Shown here: one piece after another, positions 54,997-62,301 of the stretch
How positions within the stretch are numbered: position 1 is the stretch's first letter
Layout of the letters: every line of letters starts with the position of its first letter
Assembly (NCBI GenBank): GCA_900316745.1
Contig: ONEB01000005.1
Location: 1-64,000, forward strand
Reading direction: 5' to 3'
DNA from: an uncultured Eubacteriales bacterium
Lineage (GTDB): Bacteria; Bacillota; Clostridia; Oscillospirales; Oscillospiraceae
Length of the DNA: 64,000 nucleotides
Notes under the pieces: model-generated
What the model saw: only the letters and a program-made list of their open reading frames with translations
The model's database searches: none
What the model was told of the DNA's origin: nothing
Program-made: the position numbers and the translations under genes

Positions 54997-55761
54997 TTAT
55001 CTCTTCTTATAGAGCACGAGCTCCGGATCGGCGCCCTCCGGCCCATAGGTGCAGATCAGGATGAAGTCCATGTTCGCAAGGACGCCGAAGCACCGCTCGC
55101 CGCCCAGCTCCGACTGCAGCTGATTGCCGAGATAGGTCGTCTGATCATCCAGAAATTTCACGCAGGTGCCATTGGGAAGCCGATACGCAAGGTTTACATA
55201 ACTTCCAACCAGTGCATTCAGTTTTTCCAGACGCGGCATGCCCTCAATGCGCAGATCGTTGATCTCACGGATCAGCTGCTGCTTGAATGCCTCGAACTCG
55301 CCGCCGTCGCTGAGCTCGTCATACCGTTTCCAGTAGTCCAGCGTCGGCAGCAGCTGCTGCATGTAGGCGCGTGCCTGCTGCTCGGAAAAGCCGTCGCGCG
55401 CCATGTGCCCGACACTGACGTCGATCAGATCATCCATGCTGCTGTATGTGTAGGTTCCGTCCGCATAGCACCATTTGCAGTAGTCCTCATTGAGTGCGCC
55501 GTCGGCGTCTCTGCTGATGATTGCGTCCTCCAGCGGCATGCCGCAGCATTGGCAGATCAGCTTGCGCGGCTCTCCGAGCAGCGTATTGATCGACACATCG
55601 AACAGCCGGGAAAGCAGCTTCAGCGTGTCGGTGTTCGGCACCGTCTCCCCGTTCTCCCAGCGCGACACGGCCTGCCGCGTCACGAAGACCTTTTCCGCGA
55701 GCTCATCCTGAGAAAGCCCCTTTTTCGTTCTGAGTTCCAGCAAGATGTCTTTTGTATTCAT
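54997..55761 (-). CDS. XRE-family regulator with zinc ribbon
   Basis: A 254-residue protein. Residues 5-62 are an XRE helix-turn-helix (LRTKKGLSQDELAEKVFVTRQAVSRWENGETVPNTDTLKLLSRLFDVSINTLLG). Residues 70-98 are a zinc ribbon with C70-x2-C73 and C95-x2-C98. Residues ~105-165 form a helical part (VGHMARDGFSEQQARAYMQQLLPTLDYWKRYDEL) of the kind seen with Zn_ribbon_2. The last ~70 residues (NALVGSYVNLAYRLPNGTCVKFLDDQTTYLGNQLQSELGGERC) are a further domain I do not recognise. Its effector is unknown; it is a candidate controller of the TerB operon downstream or of the flavoprotein genes upstream. Confidence 0.88.
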   Translation of the reverse strand: MNTKDILLELRTKKGLSQDELAEKVFVTRQAVSRWENGETVPNTDTLKLLSRLFDVSINTLLGEPRKLICQCCGMPLEDAIISRDADGALNEDYCKWCYADGTYTYSSMDDLIDVSVGHMARDGFSEQQARAYMQQLLPTLDYWKRYDELSDGGEFEAFKQQLIREINDLRIEGMPRLEKLNALVGSYVNLAYRLPNGTCVKFLDDQTTYLGNQLQSELGGERCFGVLANMDFILICTYGPEGADPELVLYKKR

Positions 55762-55830
55762 ACCAATCCCTCCTTGCAAACAGTTTAGCACAGGCCTCAC
55801 GCTGACACACGCAACCCGCTGTTGCTCTTC

Positions 55831-56514
55831 TCAACCGCCTCCGTTCACGATCGCCGCGTACTGTTCCTCCGGGATCATGGGTGTGCCGATCTCCGCGATC
55901 AGCTCCGGCGCGATGCCGCGCGTCCTGGCAAACTGATGCCCCGCTTTGCGGACGAGCGCGAGACGCGGCTCCGTCACGACGGCCGCCTCCGGCGCGTTGA
56001 ACATGGGGCTCTCCGGGACGGCGAGGATCGGATGCCTGCCGGGGAAGCAAAGCCGAAACTGCGCGATCGCGGGCTCGAAGTTGTGGCGGCTGTTCGGAAA
56101 ACCGCAGCCGCAGATCATGAGATAGCGCAGGTGGGAATAATCCGCCTGCTCCACATGCTCATACCGCTCGCCGACCTTGCGCATGGCCATGGACGAGAGC
56201 GGCAGCGTGCGGTCCAAGAGCGCCTTGAGCGGCGCGGGCATGCCGTAGCAGTAGAGCGGAAAGCTCCAGATCAGAAGATCGCTCGCCAAAATCTCTTCCA
56301 GGATTGCCTGCATGTCATCGTCGTGGATGCAGTCGCCGCCGCCCCGCATGCAGGCAAAGCAGCCTGTGCAGGGCTCGATGTGCTTGTCGATGACATGGAT
56401 GATGTGGATCTCCTGCGCTGCCGCGTCATTCATCCCGTCCAAAAAGGCGCGGGTGATGCGCAGGGTGTCACTGTTCTCCCGCTTGGGACTGCCGTTCAAT
56501 ACCAGAATTTTCAT
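55831..56514 (-). CDS. NAD(P)H-dependent FMN reductase / flavodoxin-like oxidoreductase
   Basis: A 227-residue flavodoxin-fold protein with MKILVLNGSPKRENSDTLRITRAFLDGM, CTGCFACMRGGGDCIHDDDMQAILEEILASDLLIWSFPLYCYGMPAPLKALLDRTLPL, and a C-terminal extension of ~90 residues after the core. The C-x2-C-x2-C-x5-C pattern is of the iron-sulfur flavoprotein kind. GGAGGGA precedes the start, which overlaps the stop of the alpha/beta hydrolase gene by 4 bases. Confidence 0.9.
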   Translation of the reverse strand: MKILVLNGSPKRENSDTLRITRAFLDGMNDAAAQEIHIIHVIDKHIEPCTGCFACMRGGGDCIHDDDMQAILEEILASDLLIWSFPLYCYGMPAPLKALLDRTLPLSSMAMRKVGERYEHVEQADYSHLRYLMICGCGFPNSRHNFEPAIAQFRLCFPGRHPILAVPESPMFNAPEAAVVTEPRLALVRKAGHQFARTRGIAPELIAEIGTPMIPEEQYAAIVNGGG

Positions 56515-57113
56515 GTCTTCCCTCCTGTGATCCAGTCGTCCAGAAACCGCATCTGCTGCGCTGTATGGAACCAGTGCTCGCCGCCCTCCATCACGGTCAG
56601 GCGGGCGCCATGCACATCTGCAAACGCCGTAATCGTTTCGTATGCGGTCAAATTGTCGCCTCTTCCATAGAGGATCTCGGTCGGCACTGTCCATCGGATG
56701 GGATGCTCGCGCACATAGCACAGATAGTCCCACGACAGATCCTCGCCGAAGTCGGTTGCGATGACGCCCTGGGCCTGCAGCTGCTCTTCCGTGACATTCG
56801 CCCAGCCCATCATGTCCAGAATCAGCCGCTCCATATCGACAACGGGAGAAATGAAATACGCCCTGCCGATCAGCCCGTCGATCCCGGCGTGCATGCTGAA
56901 ATACGCGCCGATGCTGTTTGCGATCAGCGTGATGTCCTCATGTTCATGTTTCAGTCTTTCCACTGCTCCACGAATCTCTTTTCCCGTTTCCCACGGGCTG
57001 AAGGTCTGATAATCCAGGCCGATCACCTCGCAGCCGGGAAACAGCGGCCGGTAATGCTCGCTCTCTGCGGCGCTGCCGCCCTTGCCGTGGATGTACAGCA
57101 CCAGATTTTTCAT
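56511..57113 (-). CDS. Small alpha/beta-fold hydrolase
   Basis: A 200-residue alpha/beta hydrolase of the YdeN/serine-hydrolase-like kind. The oxyanion region LVLYIHGKGGSAAE is near the start, the nucleophile motif is LIANSIGAYFSMHA (Ser near residue 67), and the late EGGEHWFHTAQQM supplies the His near residue 182. The ATG at 57113 follows AAGGGA; an earlier ATG abuts its own purine tract. It is coupled to the flavin reductase gene by an ATGA overlap. Confidence 0.85.
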   Translation of the reverse strand: MKNLVLYIHGKGGSAAESEHYRPLFPGCEVIGLDYQTFSPWETGKEIRGAVERLKHEHEDITLIANSIGAYFSMHAGIDGLIGRAYFISPVVDMERLILDMMGWANVTEEQLQAQGVIATDFGEDLSWDYLCYVREHPIRWTVPTEILYGRGDNLTAYETITAFADVHGARLTVMEGGEHWFHTAQQMRFLDDWITGGKT

Positions 57114-57144
57114 ATCTGTCCCTTCATTCATCCTCTTTTCGCAA

Positions 57145-57176
57145 GAGCCGGTGCATCACTTGGGGTGCACCGGCTC
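57145..57176 (-). terminator. Hairpin between GNAT and hydrolase genes
   Basis: A perfect 11-bp stem, GAGCCGGTGCA with TGCACCGGCTC, loop of 10. It has no T run. It may weaken read-through from the upstream operon. Confidence 0.5.
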
Positions 57177-57198
57177 CCGCGTCAGTTCACCGTATTGT

Positions 57199-57825
57199 TT
57201 AGAAAATCTGTCCCGGCAGTCTCAGCTTCTCTTTCGGCGGAAAGGTCCTGTCGAACGCCTCCACGTCGGCGTCGTCCACGTAGTAACCCTGAGGGGTCTG
57301 GTAGACGCCAGTGACGCCGTCCAGATAGCCGGGGATCAGCGCTTTGCAGAGGAAGAACGAGTCGTCCGCGCCCTCCGGCAGATCGTGATAGCGGATGCCG
57401 AAGTTACGGGCGTAGGTAAAGCCGCTCTTGCCGTAGAAGCCGATGTTGCCCTCGAACAGCACCGCTCCGAAGCCCAGCGCTGCTGCTTTCTCCAGCGAGT
57501 AGTCCAGCAGCTTTTTCCCGTAGCCCTGACGTTTCTGCTCCGGCGTGATGCCGATCGGCCCCATGGTGAGCACGGGGATCATCCTGCCGTCGTCGGCCTC
57601 GATGACCGTGCGCATGAACATGTTCTGCCCGATCAGCATGCCGTCCTGCTCCATGACGAAATCCAGCTCCTTCACAAAAGCCGGATCGTCGCGCAGTACA
57701 TGGAGAACGTAATGCTCGCTGCAGCCCGGGCGGTAGACGTTCCAGAACGACTCGCGCACAAGGTTTTCGACTTCTCTGCAGTCCTCTTGTGTTTCCGAAC
57801 GAATGATATAGTCTTTGGTATGCAT
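57199..57825 (-). CDS. GNAT-family N-acetyltransferase
   Basis: A 208-residue GNAT acetyltransferase of the YhbS-like type. The acetyl-CoA site reads LTMGPIGITPEQKRQGYGKKLLDYSLEKAAALGFGAVLFEGNIGFYGKSGF, with Q/RxxGxG/A as QKRQGYGK. The N-terminal part (IIRSETQEDCREVENLVRESFWNVYRPGCSEHYVLH) is typical. The substrate is unknown. GAGGTAA precedes the start. The gene begins 6 bases after the membrane-bound XRE gene and belongs to that operon. Confidence 0.92.
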   Translation of the reverse strand: MHTKDYIIRSETQEDCREVENLVRESFWNVYRPGCSEHYVLHVLRDDPAFVKELDFVMEQDGMLIGQNMFMRTVIEADDGRMIPVLTMGPIGITPEQKRQGYGKKLLDYSLEKAAALGFGAVLFEGNIGFYGKSGFTYARNFGIRYHDLPEGADDSFFLCKALIPGYLDGVTGVYQTPQGYYVDDADVEAFDRTFPPKEKLRLPGQIF

Positions 57826-57831
57826 CGTTTT

Positions 57832-58434
57832 TTACCTCAATTTTATGATTGCGACAGTTTTGATTACCAGCAGCGCGAAGCAGAGCGCCCCGGCGTAGGG
57901 CTGTCTTGCCGCGATGAATACGGCAACCGTCAGAATGGACAGCGCCATGCCCGTGACAACCCGGTGCCGGTTCCAGACCGGTCTGTCAAGCCGGATCAGC
58001 AGCAACCCGCAAAGGCCGTTCAGCGCAGTCAGGCAGATGCTGATGAAAAACGCGGCCTTCACCCATGCATGGACGCCGGTCAAACCGAACAGGGATACCG
58101 CCGCCGGAGCGTCCGTCCCGTTTCCGAACACGGGCAGAAACAGCAGAACCGCCGTCAGGAGATCCAGCGTGTTGCTGAGAAAGGATATGGTTCTTCCGGC
58201 AAACGCCTGTTTTTCCGCCTCCGCGGCAGAGAGGAGCTCCTCCGGGCAGATCAGTTCATCGATCGTCACGGAGAAATAGCGCGAGATCTCCTTCAGCGAG
58301 TCGATGCTGGGATATCCCCTGCCGGATTCCCATTTGGAGATTGCCGTTCTGGAAACGAACAGCGCTTCGGCAAGCGCCTCCTGCGTCAGCCCCCTGCTTT
58401 TTCGCAGCTCCTGCAGTTTTTCATTGAATTCCAT
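57832..58434 (-). CDS. XRE regulator with C-terminal membrane domain
   Basis: A 200-residue protein with an N-terminal XRE helix-turn-helix (LQELRKSRGLTQEALAEALFVSRTAISKWESGRGYPSIDSLKEISRYFSVTIDELI, residues ~6-62) and about four transmembrane segments from residue ~85 on. Such membrane-tethered regulators are common in Clostridia, often near transport or envelope genes; what they sense is unclear. The start at 58434 has GGGAGGACAGGA upstream and overlaps the PAP2 gene by 14 bases. Confidence 0.9.
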   Translation of the reverse strand: MEFNEKLQELRKSRGLTQEALAEALFVSRTAISKWESGRGYPSIDSLKEISRYFSVTIDELICPEELLSAAEAEKQAFAGRTISFLSNTLDLLTAVLLFLPVFGNGTDAPAAVSLFGLTGVHAWVKAAFFISICLTALNGLCGLLLIRLDRPVWNRHRVVTGMALSILTVAVFIAARQPYAGALCFALLVIKTVAIIKLR

Positions 58435-59101
58435 TCCTGTCCTCCCTGCGGCGACCGGCCGCGTCAACAGCGTATCGGTAGAGCAAAAACAGTCCCATAC
58501 TCAGGAGAACCGCGCCGATGATATCCGTCGCCCAATGCACGCCGGCGATCAGTCTGCCGATCACCATAAAGGCAGAAAACGCGGCGGCAAACACGTCTGT
58601 CACGCGCCGGACAACCAGCCGCTTCACTCTGCGGCTGATCTGAAGCTGCAGCGTCGGCATCACGCTCAGGACCAGCAGCGTCGTGGACGAGGGATAAGAC
58701 GCCTCCAGCACGCCGCTGATCAGGATCGGCCTGTAGTTGATCGGGATCATCTCAAAGACGAGGTATCCGAGGATCACCAGAATATAGTACAGCCCCAGAA
58801 GCAGAATATCCGGATCGACCCGCAGCAGGCTTCTCCGCCTGACCAGCTGGACCGCGCCGAGTGCTCCGAAACAGAGACAGACGGCGATCGGAACCAGTCC
58901 GAGCCAGTCCGTGATCGTATACAGGACCATGTGTACCCCGGTCAGTCTGTGAAACCAGAGGTTGAAGGCAGCAAAGCCGACTTTGGTTCCGTTCGGCCCC
59001 GCCGCCTGCACGTCCACGCACTGGATCAGCAGCGTCCACAGCACGAACGCGGTCAAAACGCCGATTCCTGCGAGCAGGCCTGTTCTTTCGTTTCGCTTCA
59101 T
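58421..59101 (-). CDS. PAP2-superfamily membrane phosphatase
   Basis: A 226-residue membrane protein with about six helices. The PAP2 motifs are present: YRPILISGVLEASYPSSTTLLVL (motif 2, usually PSGH; here PSST, so the His is missing) and FMVIGRLIAGVHWATDIIGAVLLSMG (motif 3, R-x5-H-x3-D, intact). The loss of the PSGH histidine may change the activity. The family removes phosphate from lipids such as undecaprenyl or phosphatidic acid phosphates. It is the first gene of the XRE-GNAT operon. Confidence 0.85.
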   Translation of the reverse strand: MKRNERTGLLAGIGVLTAFVLWTLLIQCVDVQAAGPNGTKVGFAAFNLWFHRLTGVHMVLYTITDWLGLVPIAVCLCFGALGAVQLVRRRSLLRVDPDILLLGLYYILVILGYLVFEMIPINYRPILISGVLEASYPSSTTLLVLSVMPTLQLQISRRVKRLVVRRVTDVFAAAFSAFMVIGRLIAGVHWATDIIGAVLLSMGLFLLYRYAVDAAGRRREDRNGIQ

Positions 59102-59203
59102 GGGATCCCGTCCTTTCTGTCGCTCCATCCGACAGGATCCATGGTACGCAAGCGCAGTCAAAAGCACAAGAAACGGTCTTTCACATCCGTGATACGAAGC
59201 GTG

Positions 59204-59476
59204 TCATTCGTCTCCGTCCTTTTTCTCCATGCCGGAGCCGATGGTCAGCCCGAGCAGCATCCCCAGTGAGATCCCGAGGCCGACGTTCCAGTGCATGGCC
59301 GTCGCGATGGCGACGCCTAAGCACATGCCGAGCGTCATGCCCTCGGAGCCGTAATCCTGCTTCTTCTCCTTCTTGTTTTTGCGCCTTGCCGCCCGCGCGA
59401 AAAACACAGCCAGTACAATCCCCATGGCGATCCATGGCAGCGCTGCGCTCACAAACTGCATCACGTTATCTCTCAT
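59204..59476 (-). CDS. Small glycine-zipper membrane protein
   Basis: A 90-residue protein with an N-terminal transmembrane helix (FVSAALPWIAMGIVLAVFFARAA), a basic patch (RRKNKKEKKQ) and a second hydrophobic region rich in Gly and Met (GMTLGMCLGVAIATAMHWNVGLGISLGMLLGLTIGSGM). No function is known. Its start overlaps the end of the TetR gene by 11 bases, so it is likely the TetR-controlled gene of this small operon. Confidence 0.8.
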   Translation of the reverse strand: MRDNVMQFVSAALPWIAMGIVLAVFFARAARRKNKKEKKQDYGSEGMTLGMCLGVAIATAMHWNVGLGISLGMLLGLTIGSGMEKKDGDE

Positions 59477-60071
59477 TGTCTTTCACTCCGTACGTTTTGA
59501 TAAAATGTCTGCTGAACGCCTCGATCTGCGCCATCGCTTCCTCCGTCTTTTCCGGCTCGCGGTCGCAGAGGTGAATCAGCGCAGAGATCGGCGCGGTGTA
59601 GGCAAAGGCGAGCATCTTGGGATCATCGCGGCGGAGCAGCCCCTTGTCCATCATGCCGGTGAATACATGTGTGAACATTTCGGTGAGGCCGGTAAGGAAG
59701 TGTTTTGTTGCCAGCGCCCTCGCGCGCTCGTCACGATACTGCTCAATGGCAAGCACCTTTCGCGTCATCACGATCTTTTCATCGTGGATTGTGAAATCCG
59801 CCATCCGCATCGTCATCGCGACCAGTCCCTCCAACGACTCCGGCACGGGCGGCAGATGCTCCGCCGAGCCGAACCGCTCGGCATAATAGGCGATCATTTC
59901 ATCCAGAAGGGCGTTCCAGATGGCCTCCTTGCTCTCAAAATGGCGGTACATCGACGACTTGACAAGTCCCAACGATGCCGTCAGCTCCCGGATGTTCGTA
60001 CCGGCATAGCCGTTGCGCGAAAACATCTCCAGTGCCGCAGCCAGAATTCTTTCTTTTGTGTCCTTCGCCAT
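59466..60071 (-). CDS. TetR-family repressor
   Basis: A 201-residue TetR regulator. The helix-turn-helix reads TKERILAAALEMFSRNGYAGTNIRELTASLGLVKSSMYRHFESKEAIWNALLDEM (residues ~4-58), and the rest is a helical ligand domain. GGAGG lies 6 bases before the ATG. It forms an operon with the small membrane protein. The promoter contains a 15-bp-arm inverted repeat, so autorepression is almost certain. Confidence 0.94.
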   Translation of the reverse strand: MAKDTKERILAAALEMFSRNGYAGTNIRELTASLGLVKSSMYRHFESKEAIWNALLDEMIAYYAERFGSAEHLPPVPESLEGLVAMTMRMADFTIHDEKIVMTRKVLAIEQYRDERARALATKHFLTGLTEMFTHVFTGMMDKGLLRRDDPKMLAFAYTAPISALIHLCDREPEKTEEAMAQIEAFSRHFIKTYGVKDNER

Positions 60072-60093
60072 GGGAACCTCCTGCAAAAGCAAA

Positions 60094-60140
60094 ATGTGAC
60101 CGTTCGTTCTCATTATAGGAAACGAACGGTCACATGTCAA
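60094..60140 (-). promoter_or_regulatory. tetR promoter with 15-bp inverted-repeat operator
   Basis: A full-consensus promoter on the minus strand: TTGACA (60135-60140), 17 bases, TATAAT (60112-60117). The operator arms ATGTGACCGTTCGTT (60094-60108) and AACGAACGGTCACAT (60121-60135) are exact reverse complements. One arm fills the -35/-10 spacer and the other covers the transcription start. Confidence 0.9.
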
Positions 60141-60150
60141 GATAATATCA

Positions 60151-60270
60151 TCATTGTTCTGTTTTTATCTGAGGCAGTCCTGATTTTCCATTGAATGCGT
60201 AGATGTTCGCCTTGTCCCGCAGCGTAGCATCCCCAACAAGCTGCCCTTGATACTGAGTCTTCCGCGTCAT
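60151..60270 (-). CDS. Possible 39-residue small protein
   Basis: A short frame starting 3 bases after the stop of the broken esterase gene. It encodes a hydrophilic 39-residue product (MTRKTQYQGQLVGDATLRD at its start). It ends just before the tetR promoter. There is no clear ribosome site of its own, so it would depend on coupling to the esterase. It could equally be the remains of a longer gene. Confidence 0.25.
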   Translation of the reverse strand: MTRKTQYQGQLVGDATLRDKANIYAFNGKSGLPQIKTEQ

Positions 60271-60273
60271 GGG

Positions 60274-60978
60274 TCACGACCGCCCATGCGTCGTGACTCT
60301 TTCCACGCACCACGCGAATGCCGCGGCGGTGCGTTTTTCCGCGTCCCGAAAGTGATTGCCCTCGTTCCATTCCAGCACACAGTCGATGCCCTTTTCGCGC
60401 AGGAGCTGTTCCTGTGTTTTGATACAGTCTCCGACCTGCGCCATGACGGCGTTTTTCGTCCGTTCCTCGCGATCACCGAGGCTCAGATAGACATGCCGCG
60501 CGCGGATCTCCTCCCGCTGCGCAAACTCGATCCACTGCGGGAACCACACCGACGGCGACGCCGCCGCAACAGCGGCAAAGCGATCGGTCTGAAAGGCGCT
60601 CCACAGCGAAAACAGACCGGCAAGGGAAAAGCCGCCGAGGATCACCGGAAGGTCTGCCGGCAGATCATATTGCCGCAGGAGCGCCGGAAGTAATATTTGC
60701 TCTATAAACGAGAGCGTTTCTTCCGCGCCGTGGCCGAAGCCCTCTTTTCCGAAAACGGGCGGCGCCTCCCACGGGGACAGCTCCCGGTTTCAGTCCGCGA
60801 TCGGAAAGGCGGCAAGCAGAAAGCCGTCGCCGCAGCGCTGCTCCAGAAGGTCGGCCTGCTGCTGAAGTCCATCCATTTCATGGTCTCCGGCGGGCTGGAT
60901 CAAAAGCGCCCTCGGCTGCGCGCCGCGATAAACGGCGCAGTCCCTCCCGCCGATGTTCAAAAATTCTGAGGTCATCAT
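60274..60978 (-). pseudogene. Putative esterase with one in-frame stop
   Basis: The frame encodes a 234-residue alpha/beta esterase interrupted by a single TGA at 60790-60792. N-terminal part: TSEFLNIGGRDCAVYRGAQPRALLIQPAGDHEMDGL. After PIAD comes the stop, then NRELSPWEAPPVFGKEGFGHGAEETLSF in the same frame. The nucleophile motif is ILGGFSLAGLFSLW and the late His lies in WNEGNHFRDA. Related esterases have Trp at the stop position (DWNxxLSPW), so TGG became TGA. Nothing else is damaged, which points to a recent mutation or a sequencing error. AGGAGAGA precedes the start, and a promoter lies upstream. Confidence 0.8.
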
Positions 60979-61055
60979 TCTCTCCTAAAACACGATTGGA
61001 AAAGCGGGTGTGTCTCGCAATTCCCTCAGTGAAACAAATCGAATCTTCCAGTTTG

Positions 61056-61083
61056 ATTATATCACAAAACACATGACTAACAA
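61056..61083 (-). promoter_or_regulatory. Promoter of the esterase gene
   Basis: On the minus strand TTGTTA (61078-61083), 16 bases, a perfect TATAAT (61056-61061). Confidence 0.65.
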
Positions 61084-61129
61084 AGTATGCGTTTTTGAGC
61101 AAGATGATTTTCAAAGCTTACCTCAAAGT

Positions 61130-61183
61130 AAGTACCTTTCGGGCGTGCCGGTACTTGAATCCCGTGCACACTTAGGGTAAAAT
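61130..61183 (+). promoter_or_regulatory. Promoter and operator of the flavin reductase gene
   Basis: TTGAAT (61155-61160), 17 bases, TAAAAT (61178-61183). The inverted repeat AAGTACC (61130-61136) / GGTACTT (61150-61156) overlaps the -35 box. The sequence CTTACCTCAAAGTAAGTACC just upstream resembles sites of HxlR-type regulators; this is a weak resemblance only. Confidence 0.55.
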
Positions 61184-61233
61184 GAAAACACTCAAATCTT
61201 TGAGAAAAACTGATTCTATGGGAGGCTTTTCCA

Positions 61234-61782
61234 ATGTCGAAGAAAATCCTGGTTCTCACCGGCAGCGCGAGAAAGGGCGGCAACAGCAACCGCATGGCAC
61301 AGGCGTTCGCCGAGGCCGCTGCTGCCAAGGGCAACGACGTGAAGGTGATTGACACCACAGCGCTGAAGCTGAACTTCTGCCACGCATGTCAGACCTGCTA
61401 TCAGACCGGCAAGCCCTGCTCGTTCGACGACGACTTCAACACGATCGCCGACGATATTCTCGCGGCGGACGCGCTCGTCTTCTCCTGCCCGGTCTACTGG
61501 TACTCCGTCCCGTCCCAGCTCAAAGCCGTCATCGACAAAATGTTCAGCTTCGTCATCGGCGAAAAGGCGGGCTTCTTCGGCAAGGAATGCGCCCTGATCG
61601 CCTGCTGCGAGGAAGACGATCCGGCGATTCTGGACGGCGTCCGCATCCCGTTTGAGCGGACGGCTGTGCTGAACAAGTGGACGGTCGTCGGCGAGGTCCT
61701 GGTCCCCGGCGTGTTCTCCGTGGGCGACATTGACAACACGGACGGCATCGCGCAGGCCGCCGCACTCGCAGACAAGTTCTGA
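61234..61782 (+). CDS. NAD(P)H-dependent flavodoxin-like oxidoreductase
   Basis: A 182-residue protein of the NADPH-dependent FMN reductase / iron-sulfur flavoprotein type. It begins ILVLTGSARKGGNSNRMAQAF (phosphate loop GSARKGGNS), has CHACQTCYQTGKPCSFDDDF (C-x2-C-x2-C-x5-C), and then LVFSCPVYWYSVPSQLKAVIDKMF. The ribosome site GGGAGG and a good promoter lie upstream. It is a single gene with its own strong terminator. It is one of four flavodoxin-like oxidoreductases in the window, besides EFR1. Confidence 0.94.
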   Translation: MSKKILVLTGSARKGGNSNRMAQAFAEAAAAKGNDVKVIDTTALKLNFCHACQTCYQTGKPCSFDDDFNTIADDILAADALVFSCPVYWYSVPSQLKAVIDKMFSFVIGEKAGFFGKECALIACCEEDDPAILDGVRIPFERTAVLNKWTVVGEVLVPGVFSVGDIDNTDGIAQAAALADKF

Positions 61783-61881
61783 GCCGGAACGATTCACATC
61801 GCGCTCATCCTGTCCTGCATTGGAACCACCGTTTTGTTCCATGACCATACGCAAGGGATGCAGCAGGGCATTTCAATAAAC

Positions 61882-61916
61882 GTCAAGACCTTCGGCACAG
61901 TGCCGAAGGTCTTGAC
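61882..61916. terminator. Bidirectional terminator
   Basis: A perfect 16-bp stem, GTCAAGACCTTCGGCA with TGCCGAAGGTCTTGAC, around a 3-base loop, followed by TTTA. Confidence 0.9.
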
Positions 61917-61917
61917 T

Positions 61918-62288
61918 TTACATTTTATTATATACGACGACCTCTTCTGACGTTTTCTTTTTCGACCGGCTGCCTTCGGCTGCGGGATAGCCCACCGGGG
62001 CCACCGCAATCACGACGTAATCCTCCGGGATATGCAGCAGCGCACGAACCTTCTCCGGCTGAAACCAGCCCAGCCAGCAGAACTGCAGTCCCAGCGACAC
62101 CGCTTCCAGCGTCATGTAAGCCATGGCGATCGCGCCGTCCATGCTGCGCGCTCCACATAGTAGGCAATCTCTTCCTGAGAGATGCAGCCGTCCTCGCGGG
62201 TGAAGTGGGTTTCGGTCGGCCCCATCAGGATGTGGTTTCTGAGGGGCATGGTTCCGATTCTGCCGGGCTCCAAAAGCTTTTCAAACAT
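61918..62288 (-). pseudogene. Deletion chimera: OYE N-terminus joined to nitroreductase C-terminus
   Basis: From the ATG at 62288 the frame encodes MFEKLLEPGRIGTMPLRNH, ILMGPTETHFTREDGCISQ and EEIAYYVERA, the start of an NADH:flavin oxidoreductase (Old Yellow Enzyme / 2,4-dienoyl-CoA reductase type). Near 62145 the homology switches to the end of a nitroreductase (MDGAIAMAYMTLEAVSLGL, QFCWLGWFQPEKVRALLHI, PEDYVVIAVAPVGYPA), in a different reading frame. The first frame then stops at 62112. The simplest reading is one deletion that removed most of both genes. The nitroreductase end reaches the terminator at 61882-61916. Confidence 0.8.
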
Positions 62289-62301
62289 GGGGTGCTCCTC
62301 C

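Noticed and set aside
57145-57176. A riboswitch or attenuator between the GNAT and hydrolase genes
   Set aside because: There is only one simple hairpin with no alternative pairing that I can see, so a weak terminator is the plainer reading.
60790-60792. TGA read as tryptophan or selenocysteine in the esterase gene
   Set aside because: TGA ends many intact genes here (for example trx, dctQ, the GPH symporter), so it is not reassigned, and no SECIS-like hairpin is evident just after it.
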